A stretch of 23,508 nt of DNA from Chara braunii (Eukaryota; Streptophyta; Charophyceae; Charales; Characeae). The notes under the pieces were generated by a model. It saw nothing but the letters and a program-made list of their open reading frames with translations. It was not told the origin of the DNA and did not search any database. Shown in pieces: positions 1 to 9,960 of the stretch; the first letter of the stretch is position 1; every line of letters starts with the position of its first letter. The stretch covers positions 1,431,046 to 1,454,553 of the forward strand of contig BFEA01000299.1 in assembly GCA_003427395.1 (NCBI GenBank), written 5' to 3'. The position numbers and the translations under genes are program-made.

Positions 1-110
1 TTCAAATGATAGAAGGGAACTTGAGGTGGAAGCGTGGCCAGTGTGTTCGGGAGTAGCGCAGTCTTCTGTTGCTGTTGGAGGTCGAACCCTCAGTCGATTT
101 TGCTTCTTTT

Positions 111-260
111 TTTTTCGTTGATTGAATGATTGACTGATTGATTGATTGATTGATTAGTGGGGGCGGGGTCGCCCCCCCCCCCCCCCCCCCCCCCTCCCTC
201 TCCCCACCCCCCACCCCCCTCCCGCAGCACCCGCTACCCTTACAAACAAAGTATACCCTC
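111..260. repeat. (TTGA)n microsatellite followed by a long poly-C tract
   Basis: A run of TTGATTGA-type tetranucleotides at about 114-157 is followed by a G-rich stretch and an uninterrupted run of about 23 C (172-194), then further C-rich sequence to about 260. The same ingredients (long C run, CAAT/TTGA repeats) return at 23247-23440. The tract may form G-quadruplex or i-motif structures, and its length is probably unreliable in the assembly. Confidence 0.85.
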
Positions 261-1232
261 ACCCCCCCTGATTAAAAGGTCGCTAGATGCTCACTACATG
301 CCAAATTTCACATGTGACAGCATTACCATGTAATTAGCATTTACATAACCCTGCTATGTAAGCTCACATTTTTTTATAAAAACTCATATACGATATTTAC
401 TTGTTCCTCGCAAAACCTTTTTTTCCATTATCATTCACCCAGATCACAACCACCGATATTACGCCTGCCTGATATCCCATATAATTATACGATTTTTTTT
501 ATCTACACTGCCTACTACTTTCCTACCCGGCCAAGCCAAACCAATTTACAACCCCCAAATTACAAAGCATATGAAACAACACGCCATGTTTACGGTATGA
601 ACAGATCGACAAATCTTACATAACCTTTAGAGTGACACATTTACACAACACAATACGCTAAATACCTTACACGTAATATGACTACCTTTTGAAAAAATGA
701 TGCTTCGTAGATCCACATCTAGTACTGCTCCTACTTGCATTAACGACAATTTCCTTAATATGACTAAAACAAGATTTGAAATAACCCAATATCCTTTTGT
801 GCTCATATCTGTTTTGTCTCTCTTGCATGGAAATTTCATTTTGCCACATAGGAGATAGTATGTGCAATGATAAAGCTTGGTTCGTCATGTCTATAATACG
901 CTTTACACCAGGATTCGTTTTTACGATATAACTTAACCAGGATTTGTAATTAAATGCTTGCGACTATAACCAAATGCTTACAAATATTTTTTTCTTTCTT
1001 GGGAATTTCTAATGGTTACGTAGGGCACTGTAATCTTTTGATGATTCCTGGTTCATCATGCTTCCCCAAAAAAAGCGGAATCAACATACCTATGAACGAT
1101 TGCGTTTGCACACCGATCTTCTTACCGAGGGCATCACACTATATGTATACTAATCTGCTCCGTTGTCGCCCCAATCTTTCAATAATTTTATGTTTGTACT
1201 GAATAATACTAAATTCCTATAATTGTTTTATC

Positions 1233-1297
1233 ATTTTTTATTTTTTATTTTTTATTTTTTATTTTTTATTTTTTATTTTTTATTTTTTATTTTTTTC
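1233..1297. repeat. TTTTTTA heptamer tandem array
   Basis: Roughly nine head-to-tail copies of the heptamer TTTTTTA lie without interruption, followed by a pure T run. Read on the other strand it is TAAAAAA. It has no G-rich phase, so it does not look like a telomeric repeat; it is a simple minisatellite. Confidence 0.9.
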
Positions 1298-1851
1298 TTT
1301 ACCAAATAATTAAAAACGATGACTGAGTGTATCGTTATCAAAATTAATACCGCCGAATTTGACAAAAATCCTTCAATCTTGTGTCTACCGTTGCTTCGAT
1401 GCAGATTGCTCCCAAAATATACATATGGATGCTAAAATTTAGGTTTGGATAAGGTAGCTTAGATTAGTTTAGTACGCCATCACGTCTCGTATGCAAATAA
1501 AATCGCAGCCTATAGATTCCTCCACCCCGAATTAAAAAATCATACGGGAATCTTCCTGCCCCTGATCCGTTACATCTTCTCACCTCCCTTCCTGTTGCGA
1601 GATTCGCATTATAATGTACTAATATAATGCTCCCTTCGTGTTACTAGCCCCTCGATGGTATACGAGGTCTACTTATCAGGTTTGGGTAACTTATTAATGT
1701 ACGAGTAATCAGATGCAGGGTAGAGGTAACGGAATCATGCTGCTATCGATAAGTGTATCTTTATGACTGATATTTTTTCTGAATACATAATACATATGAC
1801 TTATCCATGTTATCACATCGCTTTACATCATGATTAACTACGGATATATGA

Positions 1852-1953
1852 CTAAACGTTTGATTTTGTGTTTACTACCATATGAGAGTCAATATATGCT
1901 CTTCGGATAGGATTTCGCATATATATCTAAACGTTTGATTTTGTGTTTGCTAC
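1852..1953. repeat. Spaced 27-nt direct repeat, 75-bp period
   Basis: The 27-nt segments at 1852-1878 and 1927-1953 differ at one position (core TAAACGTTTGATTTTGTG). The sequence just upstream of each is also similar, so this looks like the conserved part of an old 75-bp tandem duplication. No function is evident. Confidence 0.75.
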
Positions 1954-3557
1954 GGTATTCTATTAATTACTATTACATCTTTGTGTATCATATATTAGTA
2001 TTCGGTATCTAACAAACGACGGTGTACGCTTGTGCCCGTGATACCAAGTTACTATAGAACACTATATTAAGAAAAATGGCGTTGTCACAATTATCCCTGT
2101 TAGCATCCTAGTGGGTCATCCAATACAGCAACGCATGGTGTATGTTCTCACAATCTTGAGAACCGCTATCCGCATAGTAGGCTTTGCTCAATATCCATGA
2201 ATCATAGAGATAATACTTTTTGGAAAGTATATGGAACAGTACCTGCTCGTATACGTCTATACATATGACCTTAACAGTTTTCTCTATTCTAATAGTAACA
2301 CTGTGTTTCTCACTGTTAAGAGATTATAGTCGTACGTCGCATGGCTATGTTTGCGCAAGCTTTATCGTTTTTAGCGATAGCAGCATGGCGCGTTTCCAAT
2401 TTAAGTGGGTTGCTTTTATGAGTGATCATAAGGATAAAGTTTCGATACCCTATTTCGAAAAGGGAAGCACCCTCACTTAAGTAATCAAGCACGCTAACTA
2501 TGCTGAGCCTCAAGAATAATAACGTGACTCAAGTAAGTAACGTAACAAGCAGAATCTGAAATCAGGTGACACAAATTTGTTGATTAAGTGGTTCTTCTAT
2601 TTTTTTCCTAATACTCAAAAGGATTTTTTTCGGAGCAACAAGTACTGGTAAATTCTATACTAAACGTAGGAAAAGATACACAAGTATGACTAGCTGGTGG
2701 TTTCATTGAACCAAGAAAATATTTTCATCTGCATGCATTCTGTACGTGGGTTTATACGCTTCAACGAATACTTTGCTAAAAACACTTTGTTTCTTATATC
2801 TTTTCGATATTAGGTTTGGTTGCGCATGTCCCGTCATCTAAATGGAATCATATCATCGTAAAACGAACCGTCAAACCGATGTTTAGGATAGAAAGTCTGA
2901 TGTACATCTATAACTATGTTGTTCGGATATTATGACATCAGGCGAAATAGAGTAGTATATGAACACATATATTAATATCGAAAGACTATATGAAAGTCGG
3001 ATTTTTAACATTGTCTACTTGACATGCAAAGAAGAAATTAAGAGTTACGCTCCACCGTAATGAAGGTTTACTGTATGATGGCATTTGCGGACCGAGATCA
3101 TTCATGAACTAGACTGTTTAACGGAGATGTTATAAAGCTATAGATATGTTTTGAAAGTACCCTTCCCTTTATAGAGATTTTGGGTACTTCGCTTAATAAT
3201 ATAGGTAGATATAACGAACAATCCGGGATAAACAGATTTTTAATCCGCTCTGGACTAAAAAACAACAATCAACCTTATAATCATAAAAAATAATAGCAAA
3301 AAATAAAGATAAAAATAAATTAAAAAAAATAAAAAATTAATATATATATATCGTCACAAACAGAACTGCACAGATATATACACGGTTGTCAGGCCGAACG
3401 TACGGAGGCCCCTAAGCTGACCCCCGAACGTTCGGGCGTTCGGGTGCCAGTACGGGGCCCGAACTCGAAGGGGTTCGGACCCCGCAAAAACATATTTTTG
3501 TACCTAAAAATTATTATCTTTTTTTTTTTTTTTTTTTTGAGTTCGGCGACCGACATA

Positions 3558-3585
3558 CGGCACGCCCTGACTGACGGGCGTGCCG
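3558..3585. repeat. Perfect GC-rich hairpin inside the organellar insert
   Basis: CGGCACGCCC at 3558-3567 is followed by an 8-nt loop and its exact complement at 3576-3585, giving a 10-bp stem. It lies about 100 nt upstream of the LSU rRNA 5' end, within the foreign block. GC-rich hairpins are common in intergenic DNA of some algal and fungal mitochondrial genomes, so it supports an organellar source. Confidence 0.85.
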
Positions 3586-3659
3586 CCTTAGGCTCTATCA
3601 GTCTATGATATGATATAAAACAAAAGTGAGAAGTAGCGAAGGGCCCTGCTATATCCAAA

Positions 3660-3866
3660 ATAATGCATTGGGTGGATGCCTTGGCATTGAGAAAGAAAGG
3701 ACGCAATGAAAGGCGAAACGCCATGGGGAGAAGCTCTCTTTGATCCATGGATTTCCTATCGGGAAACCGCAACGAAGTTGACTTAGCGAACTGAAACATC
3801 TAAGTAGCTAAAAGAAAGCACATCAACCGAGACTCCGTTAGTAGTGGCGAGCGAACGCGGATTAGG
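3660..3866 (+). rRNA. 5' fragment of organellar-type large-subunit (23S-like) rRNA
   Basis: The sequence carries several signatures of domain I of bacterial-type 23S rRNA, in the right order: GGGTGGATGCCTTGGCATTGA, then AAGGACGC, GGAAACC, GAACTGAAACATCTAAGTA, ATCAACCGAGACTCC and TAGTAGTGGCGAGCGAACG. This is only the first ~200 nt of a ~2.9-kb molecule, so it cannot be a working rRNA gene. The wording of the helices (for example GATCCATGGATTTCC and AGAAAGCACATCAACCGAG) resembles mitochondrial LSU rRNA of algae and plants more than plastid 23S. This assignment is from memory of the families and needs a database match. Confidence 0.88.
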
Positions 3867-4480
3867 CTCTGTTATGTAAGCTATCTTTCTCTCAATTTTG
3901 AAGTCATTCTGTGGAGTCAAACAATAATTAAAAATCGGCAAAGATGGTGGTGTCAAAACTTGCTTTCCCACTTACTAATTTGTTTTTTTTCTCTTTTCAC
4001 TTTTTGTTTATCCTTTATTTCGGGGCCTGAAAAAACTTATTATTTTCTCAAACTTTATTTGTAGGTTCTCTATTATGTAAGATACATATATATATAATTT
4101 CATGACATTTGACAAAGTCAAAACAAAATGAAAAATCGTCAAAGATGGCGGTGTCAAAAACTTGCTCACCCATGGAATAATTTCATTCTCGTTTTATTTT
4201 TTCTTATTTTCATTAATATTATTTAATTTTTGTATTTAATTTTTATTTCAAATTTGGTAAGGAATTTGGATGTAATGCTAAGGCAAATGTTGTTTAGTTT
4301 ATTCTTCTGCATGACATATTTATTTTTCAGAATTTTTGGAAACCTTTTTTTTTTTTTTTTTTTTTTTTTTNTTTTTTTTTGGTTTCGCGTTCGGCCGAAC
4401 GTCCGAACGTGTCGAGAGGGGGTCCCAAACGTTCGGGCTTTCGGGTTCGGGTGTTCGGCCCGTCCCAAACGCCGGCAACC

Positions 4481-4483
<3 letters not shown>

Positions 4484-4519
<36 letters not shown>
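4484..4519. repeat. (TA)n microsatellite at MITE copy A border
   Basis: About 18 TA dinucleotides follow directly on the right end of MITE copy A. The first eight bases double as the right target-site copy. The element probably inserted into a pre-existing TA tract. Confidence 0.9.
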
Positions 4520-4525
<6 letters not shown>

Positions 4526-6110
4526 TAAATAAAAGATAATACATATAAATATAAAATTAATAATAAAAAATAACAAATTAACAAATAACATTATAGAATT
4601 AAAACTAGAACACGGGATGAAATACTGGATAATGGTTATACGATTAGTCGTATTGATCAGTTGATCTAGGTGTATAAACCTACTTTATATTCATAAGTAG
4701 TTATCGGAAGATACAAACGCACATTTACTATGGCAAACAAAACACTGCTAAGAAAGTGTAGTTTGATAAAAGCAAAACATTGAAACACATCATAGAAATA
4801 ATAGTCTGATGATAACAAAACATCAAGTATACAGGTATGCGCAAAATATCATGTTCTGCAAAATTGTCCCGGAAACACTCAATAGTTTGAACCCGGCCGG
4901 TCTCGCACCTATTTCTCTACAAAAACGCACAAACTTATGATCAATCGCGTAAACCCCTGATACATAGCACTTTGCATTCACTTACCCTCCGGATCTTCTT
5001 TTAGTTTTTTTTGCATCATCAACTTTCGCAGAACTTACCCCTGCGAACCCAGACCGACGCTGTAATTTTCACAATCCGACTCTTACTTGGACCCACATTA
5101 GGAGCGATCCACAAACAACCACCCCATACTAGTTATACACATCTAGCATTAATACTTAATTCTGAGAACTAAATACTCTCAGATATAATTTTAAATATTA
5201 TATTTATAATCAATAAAATACCCTAATAATCACACTGTTATAACAACACCCACATTCGAAAGCATATTTGCGCATTCCATGAATGATTTTATCACGAGGC
5301 AATTTTTAGCACAATGATTACGCACTACATACAGACCTTTTCTGATTAAGAAATACCTACTTCTTTAACATATAAAGTATACTCACTGCGATACCGATAG
5401 ATACACATATATGAATTACCTCACTATACGCGTTAATATAACATAACTGAACTCCATTTTACACCTTAAAAAAACTCACATACACAAGTTTACACAAATA
5501 CTCAATTATTAAACAGCATGTTGCAAATGGAACCCACATACACCTGTATACACATCAACCCATTTTCTTGCAAATTGAAAATCTACATACAAACACGCAA
5601 TGATTAACCTAACCGAAGCACATCCAAGAGAGATTCACAGTTACTCGCAAAACAATATAGATCATCAGTACGCTCCAATTGCACTCCTAATTTCGTCAAA
5701 AAATAATGAGATCACCAAAACATTAACCGAACCTTCGACTTTTTATTCCTTTAATGTGCAAACCTAACTTGCAATCTCTTGAAAGCTCCGACTCATAACA
5801 CTGCGCATACGCATATCCTCCATACCCATTTTTATCCCCCCACATCCCCAACTCTCTTCAACCGTATCTAAATGTCACGATCCAACACGTACTGAGTCCC
5901 ACAAGAGCAACGAAGCACAGGCAACCACCGCCTACGTAAAAATACACAAGTTGCCTTGATGAAGGAACTTGCACAAAAAAACTATACCCTCCAATGCACA
6001 ATTCTTTTAACTAGCCGGTCCTCCATTATAGACCTGGACATATCACCTAAACGGATCGTTAACAACATCATCGGTCATGCTGAACATGCAAGATCGGACA
6101 TAGTCCTTCA
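4520..6110. other. AT-rich non-coding stretch, no gene recognised
   Basis: Both strands are broken by frequent stops and no protein-like frame is visible. The plus strand becomes AC-rich from about 4850 on, with no repeat family that I recognise. A 153-codon plus-strand frame at 5956-6417 is Ser/Thr-rich and overlaps a more protein-like minus-strand frame, so I treat it as an antisense shadow. Confidence 0.5.
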
Positions 6111-6596
6111 CTACCATTCATACCCATCCCCTACACTCAATACACTACGCATACTGCTACGCCTAGTCAATGGCACTTCTAATACAGCCTCCCACTCAAC
6201 AAAATCAATCTGTTTTTCCGCATGCTCTTGTAGCAGATCACTTGTCAGCAGTCCCACCATCTCCGCCACTACATCAACCCCTCCACGAGGAACCTCATTC
6301 GGAACATCCTCTGAGGTCTTTGAAACGAATACGGTCACTTCACAGAGTAAGTCTTCCCAATACCCTAAGCCCACGCACAGTTTCAGAACCAACCGCCCAT
6401 CTGTCGTAACACGATAGTGACGAACAGCATCACGAGTAACTCGCACGCTTTACCTAAAATCCCTACCACCTCCATCACCCCGACGATGACGGAGCTCCTG
6501 AATTTCAACGGTCTTGTCATGAACCTCACCCACGCACGTGATAACCACATCCATGATTGAGCTAAGATCTGGCCACACTGATATTTCCTGTCAGGT
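6111..6596 (-). pseudogene. Possible decayed coding remnant, unknown protein
   Basis: On the minus strand a frame runs from about 6596 to a stop at 6111, broken by one in-frame TAA near 6451. Before the stop it reads like a normal mixed-composition protein (DKTVEIQELRHRRGD is one part). After it comes a 110-residue acidic and hydrophobic segment with stretches such as LLQEHAEKQIDFVEWEAVLE. The balanced composition and helix-like spacing are the only evidence; I recognise no domain. No start context, neighbour or repeat supports a gene. It could be a fragment of a transposon ORF or chance. Confidence 0.25.
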
Positions 6597-6899
6597 CCTC
6601 GTCGCGCGTTTCGTGTTGCCTCCAACACAGGATAACCGCCTACGAAGATGCAAAGCTACTCTGCCGATCACATGCAAATTCCTTGCTACGCTTTGCAGAA
6701 ATTCAGTTAGCTTGCTTAGTTTCACCACACGAAACGATGCACACTATCTCCACAGTCTACTGTCCACAACGCAACAGGTGTTGCTGCATGCCACCGTGCA
6801 TATTGGATACCCCATAAACAAAACCAAGCAACTTACAAGCATACTAACAAGTGGCGTAGGCTCCTATTTTATACCTATCCTCCCATCAACCTAACCCGA

Positions 6900-7310
6900 C
6901 GGCCCCACACGCACATGCACACCCTTGTTTGTAAACAATTCTCTATAAACAGATTGGCCGCCAAAATATTTTTAAAAAAAAACTTTCAAAATATCGCCCT
7001 ACCCTCGATTATCTCATACAACCAACATAGTAATAGCGCAAAAGCAAATAAGCATTCCTTGATGGATAATCCCCGATACAAGATGCCTGCATCAAAACCC
7101 AACTAGAAAATACCAACATAAGTTAAACCTCAGACGCTTACACAGCGATACTCCCATTTTTTTCTATTTTTTGACAAAATATATCTAAAAAACAGAATAA
7201 CTGTCTTAAATTGTTTTAAATTCTAGAACATTGTTTCCTAAAATTCAAAATTTATTAAAAAATAAAAAAATAAAAATAAAAATTAAAAATTAACCAAAAT
7301 GGTTTTTAAA
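6900..7310. other. Non-coding spacer upstream of MITE copy B
   Basis: No gene seen. The sequence grades from mixed composition into an A/T-only tract (7140-7310) in which MITE copy B inserted. Confidence 0.5.
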
Positions 7311-7318
7311 TATATAGA

Positions 7319-8093
7319 CAGGGTTGCCAGACCGAACGTACGGAGGCCCCTAAGCTGACCCCCGAACGTTCGGGCGTTCGGGTCCCCGTATGGGACCCGA
7401 ACCTGAAGGGGTTCGGACCCCGCAAAAAAATATTTTGGCACCTAAATATTTTTATTTTTTTCTGAATTTTGTTTTGTGAGTTCTTTGGGATGTAAGGTAT
7501 CTCCATCGAAATTTTGAAGCCATTCTGCTTATCCAACAAAAAATGAAAAATCGGCAAAGATGGTGTTGTCAAAACTTGCTTGCCCACTCACTAATTTGTT
7601 TTTTCTCTCTTTTCACTTTTTGTTTTTCCTTTATTTCGGGGCATGAACAAACTTATTATTTTTTCAAAATTTATTTGTAGATTCTCTATTATGTAATATA
7701 CAGATATATAAATTTTCATGGCATTTTTCACAGCCAAAAACAAATGAAAAATCGCCAAAGATGGTGGTGTCAAAAACGTGCTCGCCCACTCAATAATTTC
7801 ATTCTCGTTTTATTTTTTCTAATTGTCATTATTATTATTTATTTTTAGTATTTTATTTTAATTTCAAATTTGGTAAAGAATTTGGATGTAACGTTGAGGC
7901 AAATGTTGTTTAGTTTATTCTTCTCCATAACATATATTTTTTTCAGAGTTTTTGAAATTCTTATTTTTTTTTTTTTTATTTTTTTTTTTTGGGTTCGAGT
8001 TCGGCCGAACACCCGAACGCGTTGAGAGGGGGTGCCGAACGTTCGGGCGTTCGGGTTCGGGCGTTCGGCCCGTCCCGAACGCCAGCAACCTTG
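7319..8093 (+). mobile_element. hAT-type non-autonomous element (MITE), copy B, uninterrupted
   Basis: The element starts CAGGGTTGCCAG and ends CCAGCAACCTTG, imperfect terminal inverted repeats of 11-12 bp. It is flanked by a perfect 8-bp duplication TATATAGA (7311-7318 and 8094-8101). CAGGG-type ends with 8-bp duplications are characteristic of hAT DNA transposons. At 775 bp with no reading frame of note it cannot move without a transposase supplied elsewhere. GC-rich subterminal blocks with repeated CGAACG/CGTTCG frame an AT-rich middle. Two related ~100-bp modules containing CGGCAAAGATGGTG-like words occur inside, near 7545 and 7745. It is the intact reference for copy A. Confidence 0.9.
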
Positions 8094-8484
8094 TATATAG
8101 ATATAAAAATAAAATAAAGTATAAAATCAAAATCCAATAATTACACTTAGTACACCAAATTAAAATTAATTCTTCACTTTTCATAAAATTATTATAAAAT
8201 AAACAGCAAGATAAGCGATAAATATTAGCACACGCTTCTACCATCACCAAGAAATACGTGATAAAGTAACAGACACCCTATACGCACTCTTGTCACCGAC
8301 TGACAAGACTACTGACTCTTCGATATTACATACATACACATACACTCCACTATATTTAAACGCTACATTACATAAAGTATGAATCTGCCCCTACCCCCTG
8401 TTCTTGTCAGTTCTCGAAACATAATGAACCCAACAACATTCCCAAACTCAGACAAAACTGTTAGTTAGCCAACATGTCTAAGGA

Positions 8485-9960
8485 GTGCTGAAAAACTTGT
8501 TAGCAGTATATAAAACAGTACTGACTACACAACCGCAACGTGTGCAGGATGAAAAAAGCATCCTCATGGGATGGCATCCAGAGCTCGCTAGTGCCATCAG
8601 ACCTTTCGCAGCACTACGACCGCCCACAGCACACTGCCAAATCGCCATGATTGCCATCCCTGCAGATGTCTTACTGCAGGTATACCAAGCCACGCTGGGA
8701 CGAGCCCCATTTCTGATTGAAAACCTCTCTTTCAACGACTGGGCTTCGCTCGTCCATATCATGCAAAACAAGCCAGAGGAGCTCGATGCCAAAATAGAGG
8801 ACCTTGCCAACAACATCGCGGACTCTTGCAGAAAGGCGGCCATCAAGAACAGAGAACTGAACCTTATCATTGCCAAAGTCGAGAAGGTCATCCTCGAGCT
8901 ACATGGATATGATACGTCACACCTAGACTCTGCAGGACAGGTCTCTATCACAGAGAGAACCGAAACCTTCAGCGAGACCTACATCAATCGCATGTCGCTC
9001 TCGCAGGCCGAACTCGAGTATTTCAGAAAGAAGGAAGCTCAATGGAGGAACAATGCACATACTGAACTCACACCGATCACAAGAGATGCTGGACATAAAT
9101 ATGCTAAGAATAACCCATTTTTGCCGCTGGCATCCAGCACCTGGACGGAAAAGGCTGTACTACGCGTCCACAACAGGCTATGAAAACTCGATACCTTCAA
9201 CTACGCAGCGCCAATCAGTGTCGAAGCTTACATGGCGCTGGCTGGGATCACAGAAGCAGAAGTTGACAACTGTCGCGCTGCTGCTAGGAATGGCACTATC
9301 TACTTTCCTGCGACAAGATACGGTTTGGACGCAGAGTTCCCGCCAATTTCCAATCTTAAGAAGGGGAAATGTCCTAAGAGACTGCTCCTCCACCAAAAAG
9401 GCATCCCAAAGTTCCCCATGAATCTCTCTGAGCTCAAGAAGATCTTGAATGCAGGAAGACCCTACGTGAAGTGTTCATGCAACGGATGTCAGAGCAACTT
9501 CACGTGGTTTGATCACATGATCTGGTACGTCATCGGTAACTTGGATAAGATAGATCCACAGGCTCCATCGGACAAGATCAGGATGCTCGAGTTCCAAGCA
9601 CTCCTCCAAACAACATGGAGAAAGTCGATTCTCGCACAAATTTCCTTCATTTTCATGAGAGAGTACATGAGCAAGACCGTGAACCTCCTCATACAGAACA
9701 GTAAAATATCTGCAGAAGAAGTTCTGGAGCATGAAGACCTCAGACACGTGTCATTCGCCCACAAGTTCGTTGCTGCCCTGCTCCCCGGCGCGGATGTAGT
9801 CGAATCACAATTGGCAACTGTAAGGCCATCCACAGAAGCTGAAGACAATTTGTTGAGAAGATGTAGGCAAATGAGACTCGGTAACACGCCGTCTGCAAAC
9901 GCCTCGCTCACCACACCTGTCCAAACGACTGCCACCACTCCTATACAACAAACAGTGACT
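8485..9960 (+). pseudogene. Gag-like/ORF1-like protein, N-terminal globular half, with one in-frame TGA
   Basis: The frame opens at 8485 (non-ATG; the first ATG is at 8566), runs about 232 codons to a TGA at 9181-9183, and continues in the same frame for about 255 more codons until the sense frame appears to shift near 9955. The protein is mixed-composition and predicted globular. Residues ~95-130 form a Lys/Glu/Ala-rich helix (KPEELDAKIEDLANNIADSC), and a CxCxxC cluster (KCSCNGCQSN) lies about 330 residues in. I recognise no named domain. Its place upstream of an RT gene on the same strand, and its Ser/Thr-rich tail, make a retroelement gag-like ORF1 plausible but unproven. The TGA is most simply a nonsense mutation. 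A host gene relic is the alternative. Confidence 0.55.

Larger units (their letters stand above)
263..3372. other. AT-rich non-coding stretch, no gene recognised
   Basis: About 3.1 kb without any reading frame that resembles a protein. All open frames are short (under 90 codons) and of biased, AT-driven composition. It holds a T-rich heptamer tandem array (1233-1297) and a spaced 27-nt direct repeat (1852-1953), listed separately. The last 100 bases are A/T-only and form the target area of the MITE that starts at 3381. Confidence 0.6.
3545..3867 (+). pseudogene. Organellar (probably mitochondrial) DNA insertion (NUMT-like)
   Basis: Comparison with MITE copy B places this block precisely. Copy B reads on from GAGTTC (equivalent to 3539-3544) into a segment matching copy A from about 3868 (TATGTAAG). 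The 323 bp between have no counterpart in copy B. The block holds a GC-rich hairpin (3558-3585), about 60 nt of spacer, and the 5' end of a bacterial-type large-subunit rRNA. I infer a single capture of organellar DNA into a resident MITE. The alternative, that copy B deleted the block, would require the MITE family to carry rRNA ancestrally, which is less likely. Confidence 0.75.
3381..4483 (+). mobile_element. hAT-type non-autonomous element (MITE), copy A, interrupted by an rRNA fragment
   Basis: The element starts CACGGTTGTCAGG and ends CCGGCAACCCTG, which form imperfect terminal inverted repeats. It lies between GATATATA (3373-3380) and TATATATA (4484-4491), an 8-bp target duplication with one mismatch; 8-bp duplications are typical of the hAT superfamily. 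The subterminal regions are GC-rich and packed with CGAACG/CGTTCG motifs, including the palindrome CCCGAACGTTCGGG, which could be transposase binding sites. The AT-rich interior has no coding capacity. It aligns along its length with copy B (7319-8093), apart from a ~323-bp insertion at about 3545-3867 that carries organellar rRNA. A poly-T tract near 4348-4380 contains an ambiguous base at 4371. Confidence 0.85.

Noticed and set aside
20-100. tRNA-like A-box (TAGCGCAGTC) and B-box-like (GGTCGAACC) words near the window start, as in a SINE head.
   Set aside because: The T-arm does not pair properly, no cloverleaf can be drawn, and there is no second copy in the window.
4348-4520. Overlapping open frames on both strands across the poly-T and (TA)n tracts.
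   Set aside because: They encode homopolymer and Tyr/Ile repeats from simple sequence, and an ambiguous base lies at 4371.
5956-6417. A 153-codon plus-strand frame.
   Set aside because: Ser/Thr-rich composition with no domain, and antisense to a more protein-like frame; treated as a shadow.
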